From Picocystis sp. L7 (taxonomy: Eukaryota; Chlorophyta; Picocystophyceae; Picocystales; Picocystaceae): 64,000 nt of DNA. The DNA lies in assembly GCA_020975725.1 (NCBI GenBank), contig QXJR01000003.1, forward strand, positions 806,001 through 870,000, in the 5' to 3' direction. This document shows positions 54,454 through 64,000 of the stretch, one piece after another (within the stretch, counting starts at the first letter, position 1; each line of letters begins with the position of its first letter). The notes beneath the pieces are model-generated. The model saw only the letters and a list, made by a program, of their open reading frames with translations, was not told the DNA's origin and did no database searches. The translations under genes and the position numbers were made by a program.

Positions 54454-57363
54454 ATGGCCGCCTCGTGCGCGTCCCTGCGGTGCGGACCGCGCGGGAAGGG
54501 AACGAAGAGGGCGGCGAAGCGGACGAGCACGCGACGAGATGGGATCCTGCCGGCGCCACGTGCGCTCTTCAGCGGGCTGGAGAGGATGCTTGGAGGCGGA
54601 GATCCGTCCCAAAAGACGTGGAAGAAGTACCAGTCGCGTGTGGAGCAAATCAACGCCTTGGAAGAGTCCTTGCGACAGCTCGACGACCAACAGCTCCGTG
54701 GAAGGACCGAGGTGCTGCGCGAAAAATGCATGTCGGAAGGTGTGGATGCCGTGCTCGTCGAAGCATTCGCAGTGGCCAGAGAAGGATCCAGACGTGCTCT
54801 GGGACTGAGGCCGTTCGATGTGCAGCTGGTGGGCGGAATGATCCTTCACGAAGGGAAAATCGCCGAGATGCGCACCGGAGAAGGGAAGACGCTGGTCGCC
54901 GTGCTACCTGCCTACCTCAACGCACTCGCTGGTAAAGGCGTGCATGTCGTCACCGTCAACGACTACCTGGCCAGACGAGACTGCGAATGGGTCGGTCAGG
55001 TACATCGCTTCCTCGGTCTGCAAGTGGGACTCGTCCAAGCAGGCATGACACAAGAAGAAAGAAAAGCCTCCTACGCAGCAGACGTGACCTATGTGACCAA
55101 CTCGGAGCTAGGATTCGATTATCTCAGGGACAATCTGGCCCAGGAACCCGACGAACTCGTGATGCGAGGATTCAGCTACTGCATCATCGACGAAGTGGAT
55201 TCCGTACTTGTGGATGAAGCCAGGACTCCCCTCATCATCAGCGGCGAGGCAGAAAAACCATCGCAGCGGTACATCCAGGCAGCCAAGATTGCCGATGCAT
55301 TTGCCAAGGATGTGCATTACACAGTGGACGAGAAGCAAAAGTCTGTTCTTCTTACTGAAGAAGGATACGAAGCTGCTGAGGAACTGCTGCAGGTGACTGA
55401 CTTGTACGATCCGAGGGAACAATGGGCAACCTACCTCCTCAACGCTCTCAAGGCCAAGGAATTGTTTTTGAAAAATATCAACTACATCGTCAAGAATGGA
55501 GAAATCATAATTGTAGACGAGTTTACTGGGAGAACCATGCCGGGGAGACGGTGGAGTGAGGGCCTCCACCAAGCCGTAGAAGCGAAGGAGGGCGTGCAGA
55601 TCCAGAACGAGACCGTCACCATCGCCTCCATTTCCTACCAAAACTTCTTCCGTAACTACCCGAAACTTGCAGGAATGACGGGAACAGCAGCCACAGAGAT
55701 GGCCGAATTCCAGAGCATTTACGACCTTGAAGTGGCCGTTGTGCCTACCAACAAGGAAGTGAAACGAGAAGATTCAACCGATGTTGTCTTCCGTAATGAG
55801 GAAGGCAAGTGGAAGGCGGTGTGCACTGAAGTGAAGCGCATGCACAAAAAAGGAAGGCCAGTCCTGATCGGGACAACCAGTGTGGAACGTTCAGAGATGC
55901 TTGCTGCCTTACTAGAGCAGGAGGAGATCCCTTATCAGCTTCTCAATGCCAAGCCCGAGAATGTGGAGAGGGAGTCAGAAATCATCGCCCAAAGTGGACG
56001 TAAGGGAGCTGTTACAATTTCCACAAACATGGCAGGTAGGGGAACAGACATCTTGTTGGGTGGCAATCCAGAATACATGGCTCGCCTGAAGCTGCGCGAG
56101 ATGCTGATGCCCAAGGTTGTCGTCCCACCGGAGGATTCTATTGCTTTCGAGCCTAAGTCCAAGAAGAAGGCTGCCCTTCCAAAGCGCAACAAGTGGGAAG
56201 TGAGCCCAGCGCTTTTCCCTTGCGACCTGTCCGAAGAGGCCTTGGAACTTGCAAGCAAGGCGGTTTCTATCGCAGTCAAAATTTGGGGGGAGAAGCGCCT
56301 GGATGAGCTGGATGCGGAGGATAAACTCTCGTTTGCATGCGAAAAAGCGCCCACTACCGATGAAGTTTCGCTTGCCCTCAGACAGGCCTTCACCAAGATG
56401 GAAGCCGAGTACAAGAAGGTTACAGACAAGGAAAAGGAGGAGGTGGTGTCATTGGGAGGACTCCATGTCGTGGGAACAGAGAGGCACGAGTCGAGACGCA
56501 TAGACAATCAGCTTCGTGGCCGTTCTGGCAGACAAGGGGATCCAGGGAGCACCAGATACTTCCTTTCCTTGGAGGACAACCTGTTTCGAATCTTTGGTGG
56601 CGAAAGGATCAAAGCATTGATGAAGATGTTTCAGGTGGAAGACCTGCCAATTGAATCGCAAATGCTTAGCAACAGCTTAGACGAGGCGCAGCGGAAGGTG
56701 GAGACCTACTTTTATGACATGAGGAAGCAACTTTTCGAGTACGATCAAGTCTTGAACCAGCAGAGAGAGCGTGTTTACTCTGAGCGCCGGCGGGCCCTTA
56801 CTGCAAAGCCTGAACAGCTTGCAGCGCAGATGGTGGAATATGCAGAGAAAACCGTGGATGACATAGTAGAGGCAAACATTGACGTGTCTCAGCCTCCAGA
56901 GGAGTGGCCACTGGAATCTTTGGCTGCAAAGATGATCCAGTATTGCTATCTGCTAGAGGGCCTCACAGAAGAGGACTTGCGAGCACAGGGTGGTTTTGAA
57001 GAAATTAGGACATACCTGCGGAAGCGGGCCGTTGACGCGTATTACCAGAAAGTAGAGGAAGTCGAAGGCGTAGAGAAAGGTCTGATGTGGCAAGCTGAGA
57101 GGTTCTTTGTGCTTACACAGACCGATAATTTGTGGAAGCAGCACCTTCAAGCCATCAAGTTTTTGCAGACAGCAGTAGGTCTACGGGGATATGCACAGAA
57201 AGATCCATTGATCGAGTACAAGCTTGAGGGGTACAATTTGTTCTTGGATATGATGGCGCAGATACGTAGAAATTGCATATACTCGGTCTACCAATTCCAG
57301 CCTACACGACTGAACAAAGTCGAGGAGAAGGAGCCAGAGACTGCAGGCACCGCGTACAATTAA
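54454..57363 (+). CDS. SECA1: Plastid protein translocase ATPase SecA
   Basis: A 969-residue motor that drives proteins such as plastocyanin and PsbO across the thylakoid membrane. About 40 Arg/Thr/Ser-rich residues form a transit peptide ([11 protein letters not shown]). Helicase-like NBD1 has [10 protein letters not shown] (Walker A), [12 protein letters not shown], and [16 protein letters not shown] (Walker B). The preprotein cross-linking domain and NBD2 follow ([40 protein letters not shown]). The helical scaffold domain is complete and the bacterial zinc-binding C-terminal tail is absent, as in plant SECA1. The frame is open to 54088 but the transit peptide defines the start. Only 61 bp separate its stop from that of ACLB. 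Confidence 0.96.
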   Translation: MAASCASLRCGPRGKGTKRAAKRTSTRRDGILPAPRALFSGLERMLGGGDPSQKTWKKYQSRVEQINALEESLRQLDDQQLRGRTEVLREKCMSEGVDAVLVEAFAVAREGSRRALGLRPFDVQLVGGMILHEGKIAEMRTGEGKTLVAVLPAYLNALAGKGVHVVTVNDYLARRDCEWVGQVHRFLGLQVGLVQAGMTQEERKASYAADVTYVTNSELGFDYLRDNLAQEPDELVMRGFSYCIIDEVDSVLVDEARTPLIISGEAEKPSQRYIQAAKIADAFAKDVHYTVDEKQKSVLLTEEGYEAAEELLQVTDLYDPREQWATYLLNALKAKELFLKNINYIVKNGEIIIVDEFTGRTMPGRRWSEGLHQAVEAKEGVQIQNETVTIASISYQNFFRNYPKLAGMTGTAATEMAEFQSIYDLEVAVVPTNKEVKREDSTDVVFRNEEGKWKAVCTEVKRMHKKGRPVLIGTTSVERSEMLAALLEQEEIPYQLLNAKPENVERESEIIAQSGRKGAVTISTNMAGRGTDILLGGNPEYMARLKLREMLMPKVVVPPEDSIAFEPKSKKKAALPKRNKWEVSPALFPCDLSEEALELASKAVSIAVKIWGEKRLDELDAEDKLSFACEKAPTTDEVSLALRQAFTKMEAEYKKVTDKEKEEVVSLGGLHVVGTERHESRRIDNQLRGRSGRQGDPGSTRYFLSLEDNLFRIFGGERIKALMKMFQVEDLPIESQMLSNSLDEAQRKVETYFYDMRKQLFEYDQVLNQQRERVYSERRRALTAKPEQLAAQMVEYAEKTVDDIVEANIDVSQPPEEWPLESLAAKMIQYCYLLEGLTEEDLRAQGGFEEIRTYLRKRAVDAYYQKVEEVEGVEKGLMWQAERFFVLTQTDNLWKQHLQAIKFLQTAVGLRGYAQKDPLIEYKLEGYNLFLDMMAQIRRNCIYSVYQFQPTRLNKVEEKEPETAGTAYN

Positions 57364-57424
57364 ACAAAGTCTACAGTGATACACGCGGCTTAGTTGGAAT
57401 CGGCAAATGTTTGTAACTGTCTAT

Positions 57425-59370
57425 TCAAGCAAACAGGACATCGTCCCCTGGATGACGATAAAGAGGTTGCTTAAGGCGCTTCTGATCCAATGCGTGCCCC
57501 AGGAATCCGATGGACCGTGCCAACACAAACAACGCATTCACATAGCCAACCTCAATGATGTCTGCAATTTCTCCCTCTGAGAACATCCCGCAACCATGGA
57601 GGAGGTCCACAAAGAGTGCGCCGATTGCCCCGTCCACGTTGAGGATGAGATTGCTGGACTTGGTGAGCGTATAGTCCTCCACCCGTAGGGCATAGTCCAG
57701 ATACTTGGTGGTCGGAAAGTTCTTGTGAGCGTAACTGATCAGCAGCTCGACACGCTTATCTGGATTGTCCTTGCTCTTTACACGGTGTCCTATTCCAGGC
57801 ACGCGAATCCCTTTCTTTTTCATCTCCTCCACGAATGCATCTGGCTCCTTCTTCTGGTCGAGTGCCGCACTGAAGTATCGAGCAGCATCGTCCACTGCGC
57901 CACCAAACCTCGGTCCAATGCACAGGAGCCCTGACGTAAGGCAGGACACGATGTCTTTTCCCGCCCTGGAACACACGATCGTGTTATGAGCACCAGATAC
58001 ATTGGGCCCGTGATCTGCACAAATCATGAGGCACATTTCCAAAAACTGCGTGCCATAGCGTGGCAACGATCGCTTGAACCACAGCAGACTGATTACGTCT
58101 CCTACGCCCATCCCTCCTTCTACGACCTTTGATATGGATACCCCGCCGTACGTCGGCTCCTCGCCTCGATCGTCGGAAATGGTGCTAATGATGGATGTCG
58201 GTATCCTCACTTTTCCTTCCCTCTTGGCCTTGCCAATGTCCTCAGGGATGAAGGGAGGGGTGAAGTCTTCGGCCGGCGTAATCACACCGCAGCTTACAAG
58301 CTCATCATACGTGTACTTGATTGTGCCGGCCAGAGACTCGAAGGAGTCTGGGACGATTGCTCCCGCATCTTTCAGCGCTGCATTCTTGGCTTGCGCACTC
58401 TCTCGGTCCCCACCACTCTTTGCACCAGCATGACCAAACTGCACCTCGCTGGTGAAAAGTTTTGCGCAAGTACCCGACACCCATGCAATGACCGGCTTCT
58501 TTATCTTTCCTTCTTTCAGCGCATCCACCAACGAATACTCATCTTCCCCGCCGATTTCACCAAGCACCACGATCATCTTGACTTGGGGGATGGTGTTGAA
58601 CCGGATGGCATGATCGGAGAGGGTCGAGCCTGGAAACACATCGCCCCCGATGGCTATACCTTCGTACAAACCATCGGTATTCCGCGCCAAAATGTTGTAA
58701 GCCTCGTTCGACATTCCTCCCGACTTGGACACGAAACCAACGCTGCCTGGTCGGTACAACTTGCACGCGATGATATTGTCCAGTGTTCCGGCGGTGTCTC
58801 CGATTTTGAAGGCACCGGCTTGAATGCCACCGACCGTGGCAGGTCCAATGATGATCTTGTTGTGCTTCTTCGCGTAAGCGATGAGTTCCTTGGTGTCTTT
58901 TTCAGGCACGCCTTCGGCAATGATGGCCACTACATGAATGGTTGGCTGTTGGAGTGCATCCATGGTGGACTGGAATGCGCTCCGAAAGGAAGCGAAGTTG
59001 ACGAACACATCTGCACGTGGATGCGCTGCTGCAGCGGCTTTGATGCTTCCGTGGGATGCGATGGGCATTTCCGTCTTCCCAAAGAACAGCTTTTCGAATC
59101 CTTCTCCCGATCCAGGCTTGATCACTGCGGCCACGGATGGCGTGTTCCTACCTGCCCATGCGTTTCGTCGCTCGTAAGAGTCAGTTCCTTCCTCCACTGT
59201 CTACTTGCGCATCTTCTCCCGTTCCTTCGCCGTGTGTGTTTCGCTTCCGACGCACCACAGAGGTAGTCGAAATCCAGCATCCGCTGCACCGGTCCTGGCT
59301 TGTAGTTGTAGAACAGGGCTTGGGTGTCCTTGGAGAAGATCTGTCCCAGATGATCTGCATCGTGTCGCAT
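57425..59370 (-). CDS. ACLB: ATP-citrate lyase subunit B, two exons
   Basis: Catalytic half of the heteromeric plant-type ATP-citrate lyase, which makes cytosolic acetyl-CoA. Exon 1 (59256-59370) encodes MRHDADHLGQIFSKDTQALF and on to MLDFDYLC; exon 2 is 57425-59151. The 104-nt intron has GTGCGT donor, ACTGACT branch site and GCAG acceptor; the junction restores LCGRNTPSVAA. The product is 613 residues against about 608 in plants. CoA-ligase region: FGHAGAKSGG (phospho-His), VGFVSKSGGMSNE. Citrate-synthase-like region: CADHGPNVSGAHNTIV, GPRFGGAVDDAARYF, VPGIGHRVKSKDNPD. The separate A subunit is not in the window. Confidence 0.96.
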
Positions 59371-59953
59371 GCTTGGACCTGGGATTCGAACCACCAATCG
59401 ACAGTTGATGCAACGCGTTTTGTGGGAATCCGACCGTCCATGGCCATGACCAGGACGGCCTCGATCGAGGACGGAGGGAGATACACGTGCCGACGAGGAA
59501 GAGACAAAAACGAGGGGGGGAGTTCGGGTCATGGCGAAGGGGCGGGTCCAGGACCGACCCCGACCATCTGGGCGTCCAAAAGGGGGCGAGGAAAGGGAGG
59601 CCGTTTCACCGAACCTCGGGGGTGTCGACGAACCGAAGAAAAGGGGGCACCGGAGGGGAAGGAGAAGGAAAAAGGTCCTGGGAAATAGGTACCCCTCTTG
59701 GACCGACGGTTCGTCCGCGACTGAGAAGCACTGGAGGAGAGCGGATGAAGAGTCGCGAGACACATTCAGATTGAAGTTGGATGCCAACACAAACACGCAC
59801 ATCAGGAATCACGGAACGGATGCGTGCACACAACACCGAATATTCACAGCCTGCCCCTCAATGAAAGGCCAGGGAGGCGGCATGCGTGCCCGAGGTACGA
59901 AACCGTCCAACGGTGTGGTCCATTCTGCATGAAACGAATGAATGGATGCGCCC
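59371..59953. other. ACLB upstream region; nothing else recognised
   Basis: 583 bp between ACLB and the MIP gene, both on the minus strand. TTCGAACC near 59380 looks like a tRNA T-loop but has no pairing stem. The rest is GC-rich promoter-like sequence with no gene seen. Confidence 0.4.
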
Positions 59954-61222
59954 TCAAGGAGGAGAAAGGCGCGCGATCGCCAACCACAACCCACCTGCTA
60001 CCCCTCCGCCGATGAAATTTCCAAGGACAGGTACCCAAGCGTACTCCCATTCTGATCCGCCCTTGCCGCTAATGGGAAACAGGAAATGGACCAATCGAGG
60101 GGACAAGTCTCTGGACGCATTCATAGCGGGTCCGGTGGGTCCACCAAGACCGATAATAATACCAAACATTAACATGGCGGAATAGAAAGCCTTCAAGCTG
60201 AATAGCTGAGGGGTGATTTTGCCTGCTTCGATCAAATGTGCATCGATGTGCCCCGTAAAAATCACAGATAGGAGCACCAGCAAAGCAGATGCACTGATCT
60301 CGCATCCCAGATCCCACCAAGGAGCATACAGAGCAGGCCTGGTGGCAAAGACACTTAGTTTGATGTTTTGGTCTGCCATGATTGCCAAATCTTCTTCCTT
60401 GACATGCTCTTTCATGTCATCGCTTTCCAAGAGGGCCACATTGTCAGCCTGGTGCTCCTCCTTGTCTGGGAGGGGCGCGTTCAGGGCTACCTGACGTGCT
60501 CTTTCCAGTTCCTCAAGCCTTTCCAAGTATCGCTTCAGGTCCGCCACGACGATACTGTTGCCCCGTTCCAGCCTCTTGAGCTGTGACCCTTGCTTCGCAT
60601 CTTTGAAGTCTGGATCGATGCTATGCCTGCGATTGATCTCCCCAATTTGCACCGAGTTTCTCCTTCGATTCTTCATGCTGTGTGCCGCAGTGACGGGCCC
60701 GTCCTTGAGGTAGCGTTTCACTTCTTGCATCGTGTTTTCAAACGCATGCCTTTGCCTGGATGCGACAGGAACCGAGCTGTAGGAAGCCATTTGCAATGCA
60801 TCCCTCCGAATCACGTCCTGCGTGTTGAGAAAATAGCCATTCGGTTGCATGGGCGGCGGTGTGGGCTTGGTCTGGAAGTGTGGCAAAAAGTGCATCCACA
60901 CCAACACGGCCCCAACGAACGCTCCCAGGAACTCCGCGAAACACAAGGCAGGAACGTCTTTCCAATCGATGTTTCCTGCGATTGCACTTCCAAGCACGAG
61001 TCCTGGATTGAAGTGGTCGCTGATGGGAGCGAAGGCGGCCACGCTTATGCCCAGGGCCGCACCGAATGCAAGGGCCACCCATGCGAACCCCATCGCATGT
61101 CCCTTGGTCCTCGGCAGGAGATTATTCGCCACGGCGGACAGGGACAAGAACGTGAAGAGTGCCGTTCCGATGCATTCGGCGGCGAAGCGTTCGCCGAGGC
61201 TGTATCGACCAACGTATCCCAT
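59954..61222 (-). CDS. MIP-family channel (aquaporin/glycerol facilitator) with non-standard NPA boxes
   Basis: A 422-residue membrane channel. The N-half has FAAECIGTALFTFLSLSAV, AMGFAWVALAFGAALG and SDHFNPGLVLGSAIAGNI, where the first NPA box is NPG. The C-half has LGCEISASALLVLLSVIF, FGIIIGLGGPTGPAMNASRDLSPR, where the second is NAS, followed by the selectivity-filter Arg and the last helices (WVPVLGNFIGGGVAGGLW). About 185 residues (117-300) are inserted between helices 3 and 4; they are polar, partly coiled-coil and contain RRNS and RRHS kinase-type sites. The fold is clear; the pore chemistry and substrate are uncertain. ATG 61222 is the first in frame. Confidence 0.85.
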   Translation of the reverse strand: MGYVGRYSLGERFAAECIGTALFTFLSLSAVANNLLPRTKGHAMGFAWVALAFGAALGISVAAFAPISDHFNPGLVLGSAIAGNIDWKDVPALCFAEFLGAFVGAVLVWMHFLPHFQTKPTPPPMQPNGYFLNTQDVIRRDALQMASYSSVPVASRQRHAFENTMQEVKRYLKDGPVTAAHSMKNRRRNSVQIGEINRRHSIDPDFKDAKQGSQLKRLERGNSIVVADLKRYLERLEELERARQVALNAPLPDKEEHQADNVALLESDDMKEHVKEEDLAIMADQNIKLSVFATRPALYAPWWDLGCEISASALLVLLSVIFTGHIDAHLIEAGKITPQLFSLKAFYSAMLMFGIIIGLGGPTGPAMNASRDLSPRLVHFLFPISGKGGSEWEYAWVPVLGNFIGGGVAGGLWLAIARLSPP

Positions 61223-62132
61223 CGCCTCTCACCCGCACGTGCTTGTGTCACCGCCCCTTTCGCATGTTCCACGTCCCTCCTGCCTCCTTCCCTTCCTTCC
61301 ACCTGGCCCACAAGAAGGTCCCAGTGCGTTCGGAACCTCGATCTAACGTCGAAAGCGAGTCCTTGTGCGGCGCAGGCGTGGACGCGCGTGCGCCTGCTGC
61401 GATACGGTGCTACGGGTTCCCCTCCAGGGAACACGGTCCGGGTTTGATCGGACGAGGGACGGGATGGAACCCGGATCGGGTTCCAATGAAAAGGGATGGT
61501 GAACCGTCCATCCCGAACCGCATTGGAGAACTGCTCGGACGAGTGGTGGGAGCGGTGGTGGTGCAGGATCGGTGCTGGCGCGCTTCCTCCTCCGTCCATC
61601 GCCACGGCCTCCTCCGCGACTCTTGCCGAAGGATGCAGGAGCGGACGGTGTTCCTTCCGGACGTGGAGGAGTTCCAGGACCACGGGGGGGTCCCCATCGC
61701 GACACGTCCTTCCAGTGGGCGAAGGTCCGCGTCCAACGACGGCTGCACCGGGGTTGCTCGTCTCTTCGTCCAACCCTCCGCGGATCGTCGACGCCATTAG
61801 ATCCGGGAGGGTGGCGAAGATCCCCACGCGCGAAGCCACGCGACCGTCCACGTCCTCGTCCCAGGACGGTGTCGACCAGCTCCCTGCCGAATCCCACCAC
61901 TCGTTGCGCCCACGAACCCAACCGATGAGCCCATCCGGGAGTTTATTCTCCCCAGGGGGTCCACGTCAGGATGGAAGACCACTTCCACCCCCCCCGAAGG
62001 GGACGCCCCCCATCGAGATCTTTTCCAGATCTCGGTTGGGTTCCCGAAGATCTCGATATCTCTCGGGGTTGGGGGAGGGGAGGCACGTCGATCCGAGCAG
62101 CAAACCGAACGAGACGTCCACGAACAGGCGAC
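61223..62132. promoter_or_regulatory. Divergent promoter region, MIP / small plastid protein
   Basis: 910 bp. GGGAGTTTATTCTC at 61937-61950 matches the shared promoter 15-mer with one change. AGATCTCGATATCTC and AGATCTCGG motifs lie near 62030. Open frames on both strands are low-complexity. Confidence 0.45.
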
Positions 62133-62582
62133 ATGTACAGCGCGAGAAACGCGATTGCACCGCGAAACGCAGGCCTATGCGCTACAGGGAGGTGCATCAG
62201 GAGGAACACCAGGAAAACAGCCGTCCGAGTGGTGGCGCATGAGGACGACGACGTGCTACCGATCCTGAGGCTACCGAAGAAGGAGACCGACGTGCCGAAT
62301 CCAACCACGAAAGAGCAACGAGGGACCGTGGGGGCGACGACCGTGGGAGAGGAACTCGCACGAATCCACGGACAGATGAAAAACAGGGACACTTCCGTAA
62401 AGGATAGGATGGAAGCGGAGCTCAACACCCCCAACTGGGACGGGGACGTGTACATCGGCAGCAACTGGAACGTCGGCACGGCGTTGCTGCTGGTGTTCGT
62501 CGTGACCATGGTAGGCATAGGTGTCTTCGCCTACCTGACTTATGGGACCGTATGGGGTACCACGCCAGACGTGCAGTTTTGA
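62133..62582 (+). CDS. Small plastid-type single-span membrane protein, unrecognised
   Basis: 149 residues. The N-terminus (MYSARNAIAPRNAGLCATGR, then RRNTRKTAVRVVAHE) is a good plastid transit peptide, with a likely cleavage near residue 33 (VVAHE). A polar part follows (PKKETDVPNPTTKEQRG, VGEELARIHGQMKNRD), then GDVYIGSNWNVG and one membrane helix (LLLVFVVTMVGIGVFAYLTYG) with a short end. It looks like a thylakoid or envelope protein with its bulk in the stroma, but I know no family for it. The start at 62133 was chosen for the transit peptide. Confidence 0.65.
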   Translation: MYSARNAIAPRNAGLCATGRCIRRNTRKTAVRVVAHEDDDVLPILRLPKKETDVPNPTTKEQRGTVGATTVGEELARIHGQMKNRDTSVKDRMEAELNTPNWDGDVYIGSNWNVGTALLLVFVVTMVGIGVFAYLTYGTVWGTTPDVQF

Positions 62583-63529
62583 GCTGGCGAGGATGTCATC
62601 TTGCTCCATCCCCGAACCAAGCATGACTTGTGGGGTTCCCCCGGATGCCTGCTTCTAGCCTGTAGGTGAAGGCTCTACCGTGTACAGCACCTAATATTAT
62701 CGAACGTTGTCCTTGCTGATCTATTGTACCATCAGGAAACGCTTGATCTTCCGATGCGAGCAACAAACCGTGGCTAGCAATCTTTTGCGTGTCGGTCATC
62801 CCTGTCTTGGACCCCTTTGCACTTCCACTCGCTCGCCCTTGCGTTTCTCGCTCCGTGCACGGGTGTCCATGCGGTCCATATCTCTTGTTTGTGTCCATTC
62901 GCGTGCCTTTGATTCGATACGCACTGCAAACGATCGCAGATGGACAATCGACACCTCCCCAACGACAGCTGGGCATTGCTCGATAATTCGTTCACCGCCG
63001 TCACGCAGACCAAGGTCGTCGGGTTTTCCGATCGTAAATCTCCCACCACGAGGGATAGACCTTACAAAAAGCCATGCTCTTGCCAGGTCTCCGTGCGCAT
63101 CCCCGGTCCCCCCCTTTGCTCGTCTCAACGGCCAGGACCAGTCGTTGGTGGGCGATCCAGGTCCACCTCAAAATTTTCCAGCTCTTCTCCTCCAGCTTGC
63201 TACCTCCATCACGAGTGCTACAGGATGGCACGTGTTGACGTGGACCGATTCGCACACTCGTCCTCCGCATGGAGGATGTCCCCCCAGGATCCAACGGTCC
63301 AGGTGGTCCTTGGACCATCCGAGAAGATTCTCCCCTGAATACCACTGGGGTGTGTGCATCACAATGGAGTGAATCGACGAACCTTCGAAGCGTCGGTGCG
63401 CCGCCTTCGCGACTTCGCGAACGCGTTGTTCGAGGCTTTGGCATGCGTGTTGCGGTTGGAAGGTGTGGCAGAGGAGCATCCGGTCGTGCATGCGGATCCA
63501 GGAGGGGAAAGACGCGCACGCAAGCCGCG
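62583..63529. other. Intergenic region; minus-strand gene suspected but not resolved
   Basis: 0.95 kb between two + strand genes, where strand alternation predicts a minus-strand gene. Minus frames at 62796-63128 and 63168-63491 read plausibly (VGEVSIVHLRSFAVRIESK; YSGENLLGWSKDHLDRW). A GTAAGG donor-like site is near 63060 and a CCCAG acceptor-like site about 95 nt further on, but the branch site is GCGTGAC, not the local CTGAC form, and no known domain appears. Confidence 0.3.
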
Positions 63530-64000
63530 ATGGCGTATCCTGAACCCGTGGTGGTGGAGCCGAGGAAGTCGCACACCGCCAGCATCGTTTGGTTGCATGG
63601 ACTGGGAGACAGCGGACATGGATGGGCGTCTATCAGTGCGCAGGTGCAGATGCCATGGGTGCGATACGTCTTTCCGACGGCGCCCAATCGGCCCATCACG
63701 ATCAATCAAGGGATGTCCATGCCGGGCTGGTTCGACCTCGCTGACCTAGGCGACAACTTCGTGGACGACAGAGAAGGCCTGATGGAAAGCATTCGATTCG
63801 TCAAGGAGATCGTGGACCAGGAAGTTTCCAAAGGGATACCCAGAGAACGCATTGTGGTGGGCGGTTTCTCCCAAGGCGGAGCAGTAGCCCTGCAAGCTCT
63901 GCGAAGTTTTCCAGTGGGAGGAATCGTCGCACTCAGCTCGTGGCTGCCCTTGGTCGGAGAAAAACCCTACGCCATCCCCGAAAACCAGGATGTCCCCATC
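63530..64000 (+). CDS. Acyl-protein thioesterase (LYPLA/APT1-like), cut by window edge
   Basis: First 157 residues of a cytosolic alpha/beta hydrolase that removes palmitate from proteins or acts on lysophospholipids (plant SOBER1/TIPSY1 group). ASIVWLHGLGDSGHGWA (oxyanion region), YVFPTAPNRPITINQGM and SMPGWFDLADLG are family signatures, followed by the nucleophile elbow VVGGFSQGGAVALQAL and GIVALSSWLPL. The Asp and His of the triad lie beyond the right edge. The frame has no stop before base 64000. The start at 63530 gives the usual short leader. Confidence 0.93.
   Translation, partial: MAYPEPVVVEPRKSHTASIVWLHGLGDSGHGWASISAQVQMPWVRYVFPTAPNRPITINQGMSMPGWFDLADLGDNFVDDREGLMESIRFVKEIVDQEVSKGIPRERIVVGGFSQGGAVALQALRSFPVGGIVALSSWLPLVGEKPYAIPENQDVPI

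Noticed and set aside
59375-59400. A tRNA T-loop-like GGTTCGAAT on the minus strand
   Set aside because: The flanking bases do not form a five-pair T stem, and no acceptor or anticodon arm fits; it lies just upstream of the ACLB start.

Overview
This window is nuclear DNA from a compact, GC-rich, intron-poor eukaryotic genome, almost certainly a green alga (Viridiplantae) of prasinophyte-like compactness. The evidence is the gene set: nuclear genes for plastid SecA and SecE, a CRT-like plastid thiol transporter, a phytyl-ester-synthase/DGAT-type acyltransferase, an MRL1-like PPR protein, a stand-alone ATP-citrate lyase B subunit, a plant-type bZIP and a SQEF-tailed H2A.X. AATAAA rather than TGTAA appears near many 3' ends. 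The species cannot be fixed from the sequence.

Layout. 0-9.5 kb: a tandem pair of CRT-like transporters (the first cut by the window edge), DeSI-type isopeptidase, METAP1, a chlorophyllase-like hydrolase, a 716-bp terminal-inverted-repeat element, a Cj0069/DUF6815-like ATP-grasp protein and a membrane-anchored glutathione peroxidase. 9.8-22.3 kb: APC4, a proline-rich membrane protein, NOP58 (four exons), a divergent H2A.X/H2B pair, a golgin-84-like tether and the MutY glycosylase. 22.4-27.3 kb: a 44-bp minisatellite split by a 3,538-bp PIF/Harbinger DNA transposon with transposase, Myb/SANT-like partner, 32-bp inverted termini, an ATG target duplication and an internal 23-bp tandem repeat. 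27.3-42.3 kb: RHD3/SEY1 ER-fusion GTPase, bZIP, MED17, a NOPCHAP1-like NOP58 chaperone, RlmN-type methyltransferase, an unrecognised two-span membrane protein, a J protein with a small coiled-coil gene 9 bp upstream, and PAF1. 42.4-64 kb: plastid SecE, PES/DGAT, a plastid-type DnaJ, purple acid phosphatase, MRL1-like PPR protein, PDAT/LCAT-type acyltransferase, plastid SecA, ACLB, an unusual MIP channel, a small plastid-type membrane protein and an acyl-protein thioesterase cut by the right edge.

Genes alternate in strand almost strictly, giving repeated divergent (shared-promoter) and convergent (shared 3' end) pairs. Ten introns could be placed by eye; all have GT-AG ends and a CTGAC or CTAAC branch site, and nine of the ten lie near the 5' end of the gene. 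Several divergent promoters share short motifs, the clearest being a 15-mer, AGGGAGTTTCTTCTC. No rRNA, tRNA, CRISPR or virus-like element was found. Functionally the window mixes housekeeping roles: plastid protein import, lipid metabolism, snoRNP assembly, the transcription machinery and chromatin.
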